Origin: Pholiota molesta
Taxonomy: Eukaryota; Basidiomycota; Agaricomycetes; Agaricales; Strophariaceae
Assembly (NCBI GenBank): GCA_014925825.1
Contig: JACGCK010000034.1
Span: forward strand, 124,001-188,000
Length of the DNA stretch: 64,000 bases
Reading direction: 5' to 3'
Of the stretch, positions 10,786 to 23,038 are shown one piece after another. The notes beneath the pieces were generated by a model. That model saw only the letters and a list, made by a program, of their open reading frames with translations, ran no database searches and was not told where the DNA came from. Within the stretch, counting starts at the first letter, position 1; every line of letters starts with the position of its first letter. Both the position numbers and the translations under genes were made by a program.

Positions 10786-12530
10786 GATTTTGGAAGGAAA
10801 TCAAATGTGTAGTGGGGGTGGCGGGAAATTTGTGGGGCAGGAATTAGTTATGTCGCCGTAGATATACCACCACGGAAGGCGAGGGAGCCGCGTCTGGAGC
10901 GTATTCCCGTCGGTCCGCGAGGCATGGATGGGAGTACATATTTGAGCTGGCGTTTGACTTACCAAAAGGAAGTCGGAGTTAGAGAGGAGCGCGTCGCGCG
11001 AGCGGAATCCTGGGCGCTGAAAGTCCAGCACATCCGTCCTGAAGTCCCCTCTATCGCCGAGACGCCGAAAGCGCAGGGCGCGGGTCGGCGTATGGACTTC
11101 CCAGTGGGTGGTTCGCGTGTGAATGGTCTTGGAAGACTGGCGCGGAGTGTTATTCTAATGGTGGGCGTGTAACGCCAATTAGGAAGTGAATTGGGAAGAC
11201 CTGGGAAGCCACGTTCAGAAGTCCAATAATAACGGGCGCTACTCTGCGCAATGGACGAAAATCTCACTGCGGCACTATTCACGCTGCTCCGATAAAGTTT
11301 TCTGGACCTCAGCAGCCCTCCGTTGCTTTTGGCACAGTTTGTGGCGGTGCCATCCGTAGCGACCATATTGAAGGCCCCCAATACCAGCAGGCCGCTTCGG
11401 TGTCCCGCAGCGGAAAACGACAGACGTGCTTGGTCGCTATGAAGAGTGAGTCGTGTAAACCCAGAAAAGAAAACAGTTGATGGAGAACGGAGGGATTGTA
11501 TCAAGCATGAATAAAAGTAACAAAGCAGACAGGAATAAGAAGGCAGAGCAGAACGAGGATACCCAAGAACACTAGCATGACATCTCTTTCAGATTCACAG
11601 AAAACAAAACAACGCTTGATAAAACTTGGATAAAAACATCACGATTAGAAGAGGGCAAAAATCGTAACTGAATACGAAGGCAGAAAGTAATGACTGCGTC
11701 AATTACGAACGAAGCGAAGAAAAGAAGCAGAGGCGGCAAGGCAGAGCAGAGCGGTAGCACTCAAGAGTACCATATGCATGAACCATTGGAATGTATATGC
11801 AACAACGCCTGGGCAAAAGAAAGAGGAAGAGCAACAAAATACCAGGAATGCATAGATACACACTCTTGTGCCAGATAACCGCCTCCCAATATGTCTTATT
11901 ACCCTCGCCCTCGTTCTTAGTCGTACTGCAGACAATGTAAACATGGACAGGCACAGAAACATCGAAGTTGCAACGACCATCGAGGACAAGTAAGTTGGAA
12001 ATAGAGAAGGACGAATACTGGTGTAGCTCCCGGGGAATGCATCCACTTACCACTTCCATGGTTGCGAAGCCAAGGTTGGCAACGGCGTAAAGCGAGAGTG
12101 GCGCTGGGCTCTCAATAAGGGACGCCTACGTCGACGGTCGTGGTGGTGGTCACTGGTCTGGAGAGTTTTAAATTAGACGACGACGAGCCCTGCATTTACA
12201 TGGCGTCACGAATCACGCGTCACGCGTCTACATGTCTCGCTTGGATCTTGCTTCAGCGAGACGGCGAAGTCATGAGAAATCATTAATCAGATCCTATCTT
12301 CCACTTCGACCGTAAGTCTGAAAACAGTTTTAAAATTAAAATCCTGAGTATTATTATGGTAACGACGCACCTCAGTCCTGTTAAGCTCCTGGTTTATCGA
12401 TGCGTCTATAGCAGTCGTACCGACACTGAGTACGCACGTTGCATATCGCGTGGTTACGCCAGTGCTGTAAAAATATTGAACCCTTCTGATACCAGCATCC
12501 CCAATCCGCGTCCAACATAGAGAAATTCGT
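10786..12530. other. Intergenic with decayed coding traces
   Basis: About 11,190-10,970 on the minus strand holds an open exon-like frame (WEVHTPTRALRFRRLGDRGD then DVLDFQRPGFRSRDALLSN) that I do not recognise, with possible splice sites on each side but no start. About 11,500-12,060 minus shows hydrophobic frames resembling those at 90-450 and 33,500-33,900, so it is another copy of the decayed membrane-like sequence. No intact gene. Confidence 0.35.
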
Positions 12531-12534
12531 CGGC

Positions 12535-12720
12535 GTAGGGTTTTCGACGCGTTCGCCTTCTGGTTCGCCGAAACCGTATGTCCTCGCCTCCTTCGCCCCA
12601 CTAACACAGCCCGCCCTCTTCCGATACCGCCCCTCCTATCCTGTCTGACCCCGAATACAGCCCGCGATAAACACATACAAACTCGAATCCCCGCGCGTCT
12701 ACGACCTCCGCGACGGGGGG
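12535..12720 (+). pseudogene. HNH nuclease relic joined to a DUF3632 promoter
   Basis: The frame FDAFAFWFAETV of HNH exon 4 is present, followed by the start of exon 5 with its intron shortened. The match ends at a G-run near 12,720 and the upstream block of the DUF3632-like genes begins at once. No start, HNH motif or 3' end. Confidence 0.7.
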
Positions 12721-12740
12721 GGGGTCAATAATTTTCGTTT

Positions 12741-12930
12741 CAGGCTTGGGACCCACAAGGCCTAAGAAATTAGCTCCTTCACCGCAATAGAACTCACGCG
12801 ATGGACCCACAAGGCCTCAGAGATCAAACACTTCTGATGAAAATGAAAGTTATCAACAGATCACCGGCGCCGTGACTTCGTTATCAAGTACATCCATTAT
12901 GATTCCTTCTTCGCCATTCTTCCTACAATC
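12741..12930 (+). promoter_or_regulatory. Conserved upstream region of DUF3632-like gene 3
   Basis: Contains the family elements in order: CAGGCTTGGGACCCACAAGG, GACCCACAAGGCCTCAG, ATCACCGGCGCCGTGACTTC and CGCCATTCTTCCTACAATC. Compared with copy 2 it has a short extra piece (ATTATGATTCC) near the start codon. Confidence 0.55.
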
Positions 12931-14058
12931 ATGTCGACCACTACTGCTTTGAACTTTTCCTTCCCCGAATACACAGACGGACAGAAGAATTACCATCAGC
13001 ACACTCTTGACGACGAACATAAAGTCTTCTCCATTCTCAACGCATACCTCCAGCCCTCATCCGCGATATCTGCAACGACTGCTGCACAGAAGATCGACAA
13101 ACTTTATAAACCGAGTCCATCGCCTGTATTAGAAGACTATTTTGAATCCCTGTCGCATCTCTGGGAGCTTTTCGTATTTGTGATAGATCAAATCCCTTGG
13201 CAGCACCCATCCCAAGACAAAGCCGTCGCACTGATAAAAACCCTCCGCGACCTCCCCAATCCAGCGACGATTGCCAGCTATTGGGGCGATGGCACTGCGA
13301 AGCTCTGGGCTGATCTCCCAGCGCTTCCTCAGGTTCTGACGGACAGTCTCGAAACACACGGTAGATAACGAACTCCCTTTCGTACATGCATTACGATGAT
13401 GTTTTAATCATTCTTCGTTGGATAGGCATTGTCATAAACGACGATTCAGACAAAGCACTGCTGGAGGCGATTATTGTTCCATGTGAAAACAGCCCAGAAA
13501 AAGTATATTTTCAACGTGTTGCATAGGCTGTTCCAACGAAAAACTTCGGGAACAGCCTTGCAACCTGTTCACAATAGGCTGTTTCCAAAAGAAACAGCCA
13601 TTGCCTCCAGCAGTGAAGAGAAGCGATCGCGGATCCGTGATATCAACTTCCCGGCGTTCGCCGCACGGTTGACCATAGCGGGTGTTTCCGATGTCTCAAG
13701 ACTCGCTGTATATCGTATACGCAACGTCCTAGAGGTAGATCCCGACTTCTACCTCCCGGGCTATGACAGAGTGGGCCCGCATCTGGACACTGGCATCCCC
13801 GTGGCGAATGTGTGGATCTCCCTTGCCGGCAAGCTCATTTTCGGCTTTTGCAAAGTGAACGGAGAGGGCGCTGCGCGGAATGACATGGCTGCAGGAGAAT
13901 ATTGGACAGGAAGTGTCGGTTTTTCTGTCGAGCGATGGGAGTTCTGGAAGCAGAGATTGGATGAAGTGGCTGTAAACGACGAGGCGAGTGAGGACACCCG
14001 AGGTATTGCGAAGAAGATGAAGGAAATAATGGTTGCGGCCGAAGCTTGGAGCTCGTAG
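12931..14058 (+). CDS. DUF3632-like protein, copy 3, with transposon insertion
   Basis: Exon 1 is 12,931-13,360. The usual exon 2 start (G|GC after GGATAG near 13,421) leads into a 160 bp insertion (13,456-13,615) that brings a stop and a frameshift, so normal splicing gives a truncated protein. If the donor at 13,361 is instead joined to an AG at 13,590-13,591 inside the insertion, exon 2 becomes 13,592-14,058 and the frame is restored: 298 aa with ETAIASSS in place of the usual short acidic linker. The rest (INFPAFAARLTIAGV, VGPHLDTGIPVANVWI, VERWEFWKQRLDEVA) is intact and shows no decay, which favours a working rescue or a very recent insertion. Residues EAWSS replace the usual EA end. Confidence 0.6.
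13456..13615. mobile_element. CACTG-ended MITE (CACTA/EnSpm-like), 160 bp
   Basis: Ends are perfect 13 bp inverted repeats, CACTGCTGGAGGC and GCCTCCAGCAGTG. AAG stands on both sides (13,453-13,455 and 13,616-13,618), a 3 bp target duplication: DUF3632-like copy 5 has the unoccupied site GACAAAGAGAAGCG. The inside holds inverted copies of GGCTGTTCC/GGAACAGCC (13,526-13,534, 13,549-13,557) and of GGCTGTTTCC/GAAACAGCC (13,577-13,586, 13,591-13,599). CACTG/CACTA ends, 3 bp duplications and subterminal repeats are hallmarks of CACTA (EnSpm) transposons. Too short to encode a transposase, so non-autonomous. Confidence 0.9.
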
Positions 14059-15890
14059 TACCACTGTGCAGGTTTCGGGGATGAAGTACTTATATATTCG
14101 CAATTGGGCGTACTGTTTGTTCTGCTGTCAATGTATTGGTAACAAGCGTGTTTATGATGTATAATCTGAATGCCGAATGCAAAGATGCGACAAATTGGAA
14201 AGGCGATGAATTGCTCGTCGCTCGACATCGTGCGGCTACGTAGCGCGATGTGAGAGCCGCCTCGCACGAAACCCAGACCGACCGCCCAGCCTGGGGAGCA
14301 GCGCAAGTCGCTGCCCTGGACGAGGACAAGGACAAGGACATCATCTACGGAGTGAAGACGGCGCCGCCACCGCTAGATCCCACAATGCCTGAAGCATGAA
14401 GAGCGCGCTGCGCGGCACGCGCGCAGCTCCGAGCCACAGCGGGGCCACCCACACACCTTGCGCTTGTCCGCTCAATCGATGAGCGTGCGGTTGACCTGGC
14501 CGTCGTTACCGGTGATGTGGTTTGGAGGGCCCGAGGCGCAGTGGGTGAAGACGAGCCGCGCATCGCCGGCGCAGGGTGGGGGGATGAGGCCTTTGCAAGG
14601 CCTTTGTTTTGAAATTGTCGAGGTGAATCGGGGATGGTTTAATGGAATCACCGTGGGCAAGCGTGCTACATCAGACCTGGGTAAGGGAATCGATCATGGT
14701 GTGCAAGTACCTTACAATTCAGTCACAATCCGAGCTGCTGAGAAGGGCGTACACTGACTGCCAGTGCGTCTCCCCAGTGGCGCAGCCCGGGACAAATCAA
14801 GTAATCAAGTAATTAGCCGCTGGCACCAACGACGCGTTCTTCTAACTTCGGAACTGCGTAACGAACGCCTAGACGTCGACGTGCGTCGGAAGAAAGTCAG
14901 CGCGTACCAACCGCGTACGGAGCTACGCACCGGCGAGCGCGGCGCAATTCACACGCCGTCTCGACGTCACGCTGCGCACGTTTCTTGTGACACCGCGTCA
15001 GGTAACACGCTGCACGCGTGGTTCGTTGAACTTCGTTCTTGTAGTAACAACTCTTCAAAGCTTCATCGATTCATCCCCCGGCTCTCCCTCTCGCCGTCGC
15101 CTCGCATGTTGGCGCGCACCCACCTGGCACGGAACTGGCTTCAAACGTAGGCCTTTTCTGCGTTGTGCTTTCAAGCGAGAGGCACAGTTGCTGGGGGGTG
15201 CCGACGACGGAGAGGCTCGATAGGCTTGATGGCGCTGCCGCGGGATAGGCTCGATAGAGATCCACCACCCCGCTTGCGAGCCATCTGCACTAGCTGTGTC
15301 TGATCTGCAATTGCCACTCTGCCCGGCGGACGCAACGATGCTCAACGATGATGGCGTCTGCCAGCCAATGCTCGATGACAGCGCCTTGACAAAAGCGACC
15401 GCCAAACCATCGCGGTCCCGGCCCACCATGCCAACGCACGAACTGTGTCTCGAATAAAGACGCCAGGCTCCAGCTCACGACACCGGTTTTCGCGACAAAC
15501 TGCGCATAGGTGCCGCAGGAGAGTTCGAAGGTAAGTTCTTTCCGTAACATGCGTAGCGTACAAATGGCTTGAGCTCACGCCTGAGCTCGTCATTTTTTAT
15601 GTTTGTCCACCAGTGTTAGTTGACTCAGCTACTTTCTCTAGATAGCCTCATCTCCCCTCCTGGCGTGACAACTAACTCGACCGCCAGCGAGAGTACCCCT
15701 GCATCCACAGCAAACATGTCAATCAGCGGACGGACACCATCGCGGTGGAAGTAGCAGTCCACTTGTTGTCGGAGGAGATTGTTGTGGCCGTATTCTCCGC
15801 CTCGGGTGGATGATTCAGGTGGATGATTTGAGTGATTGAGGTCGGGGTGAGATTTAGCAAAATCCAAGCGCGGGAGAAAGACATGGACGA
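14059..15890. other. Intergenic, no gene assigned
   Basis: About 14,190-14,260 shares TCGTCGCTCGACATCGTGCG with 47,955-48,000. About 14,660-14,470 minus has an open frame (GDARLVFTHCASGPPNHITG) and 15,550-15,290 minus another (FVAKTGVVSWSLASLFETQF), both protein-like but short and unrecognised. 14,870-15,020 is rich in ACGC/CGCG words like the arrays at 22.9 and 26.8 kb. Confidence 0.3.
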
Positions 15891-15892
15891 AT

Positions 15893-18795
15893 CTAATGCG
15901 CCGCGAAGAGAGGCTTGGCAATAGCCCCTCATGCCTGAAGCTGAAGTCTGCGCTTTTATCGCTAGTACGTTGTTGGTTCGTCAAACGTTTAGTTCTCATT
16001 CACACCACATAGGCGCGTACTTGACATTAGATATTCCTATACATTGTGTCGACGATAACTTGATTTTCAATGCTTTAATAAAATATGGTAGGATGTTGTC
16101 CGTCGCTACCCGCTCTCTACCATCTTTTGCAAACTAATTTCAACGGGATCGGAGGCTGAAAAACTGTAAGGCTTGCCGCTGAGCGTTGGCCGAGTCTCGC
16201 TGTCGCCCCGGGCTGAAGACCGAGCAATCGTGCGGTCATTGCTACCCTAAATTGGTGAGGATGAGGGTCAGCGCCTTGATGTGGAAATCCAGCCAAATTG
16301 TGATACGAACCAAAATGCTGGTTGAAAACTTCATGGACTCATTTGCAAGTCGAACGGATAGAATTTCCTCGTCTTCTCCCACTCCTCTAATAGCGTTGCG
16401 ACTGTTCAAGCTGATGGAGGGATAAGCAAGAACATTTAATGGGCAACTTATAATAGTTCATTGAATATGGACTACTCACGTTGCAAGGACGGAGTTCGTA
16501 TAAACTAGAAGACCAAGGATTGAGGGTTGAACGCTTGAGCGCCGCATACCAAAAACACATTGAGCTACGCCTACCTTTACTGATCGATACGTGGAATGCC
16601 ACCCAAGCCATTGAGTCGGGCTTTATTTCAAACTATTGCACATATTAGATTCCCATAGATCGGAGCTGTCATTGAGTGAAATCTCACAGCAATCAAGTAG
16701 AAAAGTTGAAGAAACCTTCATAACAAAGTCAGTTACTAGGTATTCAATGCTCAACAGGCATTCTTGACAGTGGACCTACGTCGTAATAACACCCCGATTG
16801 ACTGCAAAAACTATCAATTTATTGATCATGGTGTTCGTCCTAATAAAAACATAGATGAGCATCCATGCGTCTGACTTCTCAGGTTACCGGTATTTTTCAC
16901 TTCGATACACACCTGCTGATCTCAGAGCGACCTCTATGAAGGTAAAAGCAGAGAGCTGCGGTAATCAGGGCATCCGCACATGTTTCAAGCGACTTATTAG
17001 CCGCTACCAATATCTATGGGAGGGTGTAAGATTCGTTAATTAGGCGGAAGAAAATTCCATGTTAACCTTCATATAGGGAAGGAGAGATGAACTCCAAAAC
17101 TTGAACGTAAATCTAAGAACACATCATGAAGTTAGCTCGTTGTAAACCACGCAGCAAGTCGGAGCATACACTTTAATGACAATGGCTTTGAATAGAGCTA
17201 ATCAAAAAACGAGCGCCGATTATTTTGAAGGAGCTTACCAAGTGCAGATCCTAGAGTATAAAGGTCCGCCTTAGTGGTTGCAGAGAGATGGGACGGCTAT
17301 CGACCTACCGAATGCAGCTAAGCTGAAGAAGTCTAGAGAGATGTCAGCGATCAACTTCGTAAATAATCTCTGATCCCTGGCACGTACAATAACTCCAGGT
17401 AAGAGCTTTTTGCGACCGGTCACTGGAATCCAGAGACTTGGGTTAGGAAATCTGGTGTTATAAGTTTGTTAACAGCCACGTACATTCCCAAATGCGCACT
17501 ACAAAGAACCTAAATCACGAAAGTTTGATCATGGCGAATACCTAAAGATTCATAAACTGACCCTTGTGTAGTTAACATGATCGTATACTGGTAGCTCGTC
17601 AGCACGTTCTATGGGGGAGAGTCGTGAATGAGCCATACCGCTATAAGAGCTTCAACCTATTTCGATAATCAATGGATATGACAGAAGACGCACGGAAATC
17701 GAACTAACCTGTACGCTCCTGAAAGAGAAATACTTAGTATACTATTGGGAGATACCGAAAACAACACATACCAGACTTGGATAAGAAGCATTTCAAAATT
17801 TCCGAAGGTAACAATGAGATAATGGTATAATCCATGTGTTTCGAAGATAATCGTTAAAGTGTCCAAAATACTGTAAAATGTGAGCAAATACCGTGCTAAG
17901 TTTCCTTAAATTTGACATACAATAGTGACAAAACCTGGACAATTTTCAATCGCGATATTTAATATTTAGGTTGAGAGAAGCAACGTACAAGTATTTTGAA
18001 TGTCGGAGGATCTTTAGGGTACTGGTTGAAGTAGTATATCGTCTGAGATACCAAGATTCCGTACAGCCTGCAATCGATAAGAGTCAGGGACATCGTGAGA
18101 GGATTGGGGGCACGTACGACGCAGCTACAATGGCTCCAATCAAATATGCGCCATAAGTTAAACCAAGATTTAATTCTGGTGGAAGCTGAGGTGTACTAGA
18201 CGACATGACTCAAGTGTGGACGCGAGTTACATCCCTGCCTTGTATTCTACGTATTTAACTACTCTCCGCTCTACCTCAGCGATCTTATCCGCTCTCACGT
18301 TTGGACTGAACGCACAAATGTCAGGTAGGGTTCATCAATCAGGTAACAAAGGTTGCCACTGCATATGCTGCTCATCAAACTTACTTCATTCCAAAGGGTA
18401 TTGCGGTGTAAAAGATGTCTATACTTAATCCACAATCCAGTGCTCTTTGTGGGCGTTTTTATTTATGTCTATCTTGAGATCCATCGGCTACAGTCACGCA
18501 CATTGCATAGAAGTGCTTCTTCTCGTTCATCACTGTAATCGTTTTATTTAGCGCTCTCTTCTATCCGCGGCGATTGATGCATCTAGACAGAATAATCAGA
18601 TACTGATATGTTCTATATAAATCTCTTACTGCTTGAGCAATTCCAGCGACCATAGAGCAACTAATAGTGTTATTTATTCTCAGAAGTACTGTTCTCAGTG
18701 ATGTTTGAGCGGCTTTACCTCGGGTAGGTGACGCTGCTAATTTTGGTTTTATCATTCCAAGGAATGATCAGATTTATCCATCTTCGAAGCGTGGG
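15893..18795. repeat. Segmental duplication A, copy 1 (DUF6534 block)
   Basis: Colinear and same-strand with 36,857-39,735, from AATGCGCCGCGAAGAGAGGC to a shared GGAATGATCAGATTTA near 18,775. Similarity is high through exons and introns with scattered small indels. After this point the two copies part; similarity resumes at 30,358 against 39,951. Confidence 0.9.
16242..18206 (-). CDS. DUF6534 multi-pass membrane protein, copy 1
   Basis: Minus-strand, many small exons. The start reads MSSSTPQLPPELNLGLTYGA YLIGAIVAAS; after an intron, LYGILVSQTIYYFNQYPKDP, then LDTLTIIFETHGLYHYLIVT and FGNFEMLLIQVW, all hallmarks of the basidiomycete DUF6534 family. Later exons give ADALITAALCFYLHRGRSEI, TMINKLIVFAVNRGVITT and the diagnostic end VYTNSVLAT-LNSRNAIRG. 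The final exon runs to a stop at 16,242. Exons between about 17,650 and 17,150 are hard to place, so the model is incomplete there. The family has about seven membrane helices and no known function, often found in large lineage-specific sets. The paralogue at 37,240-39,184 keeps the same exon pattern. Confidence 0.75.
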
Positions 18796-19040
18796 AGACG
18801 CACACCATCGCAAGCTACTTGTATGTATGACCAATGCGCAACCTGTTAGCCATGGGGGTTCCGGAAATTTGAGAATTAAGAAAGTATAAATGGTACAGAA
18901 GCATCCACCTTGTCGTCAAGCCAGTATCTACCGGTTTCTTCATTGGCTCAACGTGCTACGGAAATCAAGACTGTTTCAGCTTGGTCAGTATTCACGGCCG
19001 CTCACAAATAATGTCTACCTTACGCTCTCTTTCTTTTCAG
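18207..19040. promoter_or_regulatory. Spacer between DUF6534 copy 1 and monooxygenase 1
   Basis: 18,207-18,795 belongs to the segmental duplication and serves as 5' flank of the minus-strand DUF6534 gene. 18,796-19,040 is unique. AAAGTATAAATGG at 18,881-18,893 is TATA-like and sits about 150 bases before the first monooxygenase ATG. Confidence 0.4.
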
Positions 19041-21152
19041 ATGTCTACCGCTTCCAAACAGCTTCCGGTGCTTGTTGTTGGCGCAGGTCCTACGGGCCTC
19101 ACTACGGCATTGTATCTTGTTCAAAACGGCATTAATGTGCGCATTATTGAGCAATCCGTTCAATTGCACGCTGGGATTCGTGGAACGGCCATTCTCGTGC
19201 GTGTAATGATGATTATGAGCCTACACACTTGCTTACTGTATTATAGCCTCGAACTCAAGAGCTGCTCGCAATTCTCGGCGCCGAAAATGATCTCTTCAAG
19301 ATTGACACGGGCCCATTGCAGATGGCGGTATACGGACCAGATGGCAAAACCATCCTCAAGGCATTTGATTGGTCTGAGCAAGCAGAAGAGAGTCCAGCCA
19401 TCCCATTTGTAGGTTGAATATCGACATCATTCAACCCTTCTGTCGTGTTAATAAGTCTGAATTACAGAGGAAGACCGCTTCCGTTAGTCAAGCGCAGCTT
19501 GAAATCATCCTCCGCCAACATCTACAAGAATATGGATGCGAGGTAGAGATGGGAATGCGCCTCAACGGTATTTCTCAAGACGATTCTAAAGCGACTGCCA
19601 CCGTCGAAGTCGTGCAAAGCAAGAAAGAAGTTCTTATAGATTGTAGCTACATTGTGGCTGCAGACGGAGCGAAAGGTGAAAGATCCTTTGTCTTCCATCG
19701 TTTGCTGTTCTCATGCGTACTTCACCAGGTCGCTCCCGTCACCTGATTGGAGTCTCGTTCCTCGGAGAAACTAAAGAGGCTGATAGGATGTGGACTGCGA
19801 ACGTTGAAGTACCTGGATTTAGCAGGGAGGTGAGCATCTATTTTATTTATTGAACTACTGACTTGTAAAGTGCTAAACAACTACGACTAGTATTGGCATC
19901 GATGGGGCGACTTCGCTAAAGCTGCGTAAGACACACTGTCTCTATATGTTACACACATGCTCAATATATTGCAGAACTTCTTTGAAGCCCATATATCCTG
20001 CGCCGCTTTTCCATATGCAATCTTTGGGAGGGTCTCTCCCGAAGGATATACCCATGGATCTCGCAGGAACACAACAGTTGTTTAATTCTATCACAGGTCG
20101 GGATGACGTTAAATTGGAGACGGCGGAGTACATGAGCGAATGGAAGTAAGTTCTAGCTACTAGATCGATCTCGACATCAGGACGCGTTCCTAACATCGTA
20201 ATAGAGCCAACATAAGGATGTCCGACAAATTCTCCGTCGGACGTGTCTTCCTGGCGGGTGGTGGGTGCCGATTTATATACTACTGCGGATACATATTGAA
20301 CTACGTCTTAGATGTTGCTCATTGCCACTCTCCTACCGGCGGTCAAGGTACTAATACTGCAATGCAGGATGCTGTGAGTTCAATACGTCTCGAAAAATAC
20401 GAAGCTCTAACCGACCGTCGTAGCTTAATCTTGCATGGAAGTTAGCCTTGGTTGTGAACGGAAAGGCATCTTATGCGCTTCTCAAATCTTACGAAGCTGA
20501 GCGAATGCCCGTTGTGGCGGAGATGTTAAATTTATCCAACGCGCTCCATGCCAGAGCCTTTCCGCATATTCCAGCCACGGCGTTCGAGACGCCAGAAGCG
20601 AACAATACACAGCCCGATCCAATGCAACGCTCCCGAAAGCTCCTTCAGCTGGGCATAAATTACCGCTGGAGCAATATCATATACGATGAACGAAACGACA
20701 AGGAAGCGATCCAAGACGCGACTCCCTACGATCTCCTGGAAAACCAAATTCGCGCAGGCGACCGTGCTCCGTACATCGGAGGGCTCACGGGAGGTTCAGG
20801 CGAGACTACCAATCTATTCAGTCTTCTCCGCGATGCACCTTCCCACCTCGTCTTAATCTTCCCCTCTTCAGGGTCGTCCCCCATTGAGCAGCTATCAGCA
20901 ATTCAGTCGATCATCGATGCGGGCTTGATTCAGTTTGTTGTTATTCTCGGTAACAAATCCTCTGATAAACAGACTCCAGACAAAGGCGTCAGATATCTCG
21001 TGGACTCCCAGGATACCTCGCGTGCGTCCTACCACATCGATGCAAATCGGAGCACCTACGTCACTATCCGACCTGATGGAATCATAGGAGCTTTTACATT
21101 CGGTGTCAATGGAATCAAGGAATATTTTGTGAGAGTAGGGGTGACAGTCTAA
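19041..21152 (+). CDS. FAD-dependent aromatic monooxygenase 1 (class A)
   Basis: Nine exons: 19041-19196, 19247-19408, 19468-19675, 19729-19829, 19891-19925, 19975-20145, 20205-20260, 20312-20373, 20424-21152; 559 aa with every junction in frame. Class A flavin monooxygenase motifs are all present: VLVVGAGPTGLTTALYL (FAD GxGxxG, residues about 9-25), YIVAADGAKG (DG motif) and FLAGDVAHCHSPTGGQGTN (GD motif). The C-terminus (from about GDRAPYIGG to YVTIRPDGIIGAF) is the thioredoxin-like domain typical of the PgaE/RdmE and phenol-hydroxylase branch. Such enzymes use NAD(P)H and O2 to hydroxylate phenolic or polyketide aromatics. The ATG at 19,011 would add ten residues; 19,041 was chosen because it puts the FAD motif at the usual distance. 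No sign of decay. It heads a three-gene same-strand set with 24.1 and 28.6 kb. Confidence 0.9.
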
Positions 21153-22884
21153 ACGGCGATTCATGATTCCATGATATCAACACTTTAGCAACTTGAAACT
21201 TGTAGAAATTTATGGAATATATGCACATGTTTACTTCCGATTCTCTTCGTTATGGGAAACCAAAGAACGCACGTTTACATGCCAAGCGGGCAACTACCTT
21301 TTGGCGTGACCATGCGTCCGTGTGCGTGTCCAGTGGCTTGCACCAATTTGCACCGCTGGCCTGCCGCGGGCACACGCTTATGTGATTTAAGCTCCGATTA
21401 AAATGTAAAGTTCACATATCAAAAGCGCCGACTTTGAGGTAATATATAAACAGGGAAGAGGCTCATAATCCCCAATTTTTTTTCGCTGATATATAAACTA
21501 AGTATATTGAACAATGTGTCAAAATTAACCGTCTAAGACTTCGTGAAGGTATAGTGGCCAGGCCTTGGCCTCAAGTGTTGAATTTTCGGGTTATGTGACA
21601 ATCAAATGGTACGCCAACTTGAAGAGCGCGCGAAATCTGCATGGACACAGTTATCTGGTTAACAACATTGAAAATAAATTCTGGGTGAGGTATATATATT
21701 GAGAAAACTGCTTTTTCTGGGGCGGGATACCCTCGAAGTGGGAAATCTTGAAGAAGATTTAAATTTTACCGTACCGGCAACATACGGCTGGCAGTCGGGC
21801 CGTTCCCTGCGCGCCTGCTTTGATCAACCCTCTCCTCCTCTCACCCTCCATGGCTGGCTCTCGCCCTCAGCATCGAGCTCGTTGGTGTCAGGATTCTTTG
21901 GAAAATGGTACAAGGTCATCCGAGGCTTGTGTCATGGTGCTCAGACGAGGTATTTCACTTGGTAAAAGATCCTGACAATATCTTTGTTCGATCCAGGTTC
22001 GTTCTTTGTCACCTTTTATTGGGCACTTACTGACAGGATATGGATACATGGCTGCGCCGCCTGCGCCCTCTTCAACGACGAACGAGCAGCTACCTGTTTA
22101 CTGCCGGCTTCAACATCGCCTCCACCCTCCAATCTTACCGTGGGCACTGCAATGACGCAGGATCACTATGCTCGTTCGCCAGTTCATCTGTGGCAACCCT
22201 CTCCCGGGCCCCGGCGGCAACCAGTCGTTTTTCACCCTTTCTAAGTACCACCATTTTCGACGCCGCCACCATCCTAACCACGGACTTCCACCTCCGCCTT
22301 CGACACGGCTGATCCATGATGAACGAGTTTGGGGCTCGTTTGTCGGCTTCTGCATCTCGTGGCTAGCGCATCCCAGCTACTACGACGACCCCATTACACC
22401 CACTGCCGCCCTTCTCGCGACTGCCCCCACAGCGGCTCTGCTTCACTGTTTTGATGCTCAATATCACCAGCACCCGCTGCCGCCACCACCCTGTCCAAAG
22501 ACGGATGGACAAGTGATGGACGATGAATGTCGGACCAAGAACGACCACGACCGGCGGACGCGCCCGCGGCGGTCGACGAACAACAACGCATAACCACGAC
22601 CTGCGAAGCGCCACGGACTGCGAACGGTTCGTCGGCCTCTGCCCTGTCTGGCTAGCGCATCCCTGCTACGACGACGACGACTTGCGACCCCGCCCTTCCA
22701 GCTGCCGCCCTCATGCCCCATCCATCTCTTCCACTCAAAAAATAGCTGATATAACGATGATATTCACTAGCTCGTCAGAAAGGAGATGATAAATGGGCGA
22801 GCTCACGCTATATGGCATCAGTGGGAGCGCTCTGAAAATACTTTGTTTATCAAATACTTCTCTGGAGTAAGTATCGGCCAACAA
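21153..22884. other. Spacer with internal duplication
   Basis: No gene recognised. 22,300-22,460 and 22,600-22,730 are imperfect copies of each other (GTCGGCTTCTGCATCTCGTG against GTCGGCCTCTGCCCTGTCTG, both followed by GCTAGCGCATCCC and TACGACGAC). The longer open frames here are C/T-rich and not convincing. Confidence 0.4.
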
Positions 22885-23038
22885 TTGCTGATGCACGGAC
22901 GCACGCTGGCGTGCTGGCGTACACGTAGCATGCGTGCGCAAGCTTGGCATGCGTTTGCGCACGCTAGCGCGCGCTCTATAGCGCTGATACATCTAGCGTG
23001 TACGCTTGAAGCACGCCAATGCACGCTACTACACGTTT
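22885..23038. repeat. ACGC-rich repeat array, upstream of monooxygenase 2
   Basis: ACGC or its complement GCGT recurs every few bases across about 150 bases (GCACGGACGCACGCTGGCGT and on), very unlike the AT-rich flanks. The same kind of sequence occurs at 26,815-27,320, on the other side of monooxygenase 2. Confidence 0.8.

Noticed and set aside
10959..11504. Minus-strand open frame of 181 codons
   Set aside because: Ser/Arg-rich; a different frame of the same strand is more protein-like over 10,970-11,190. Neither is strong enough to call a gene.
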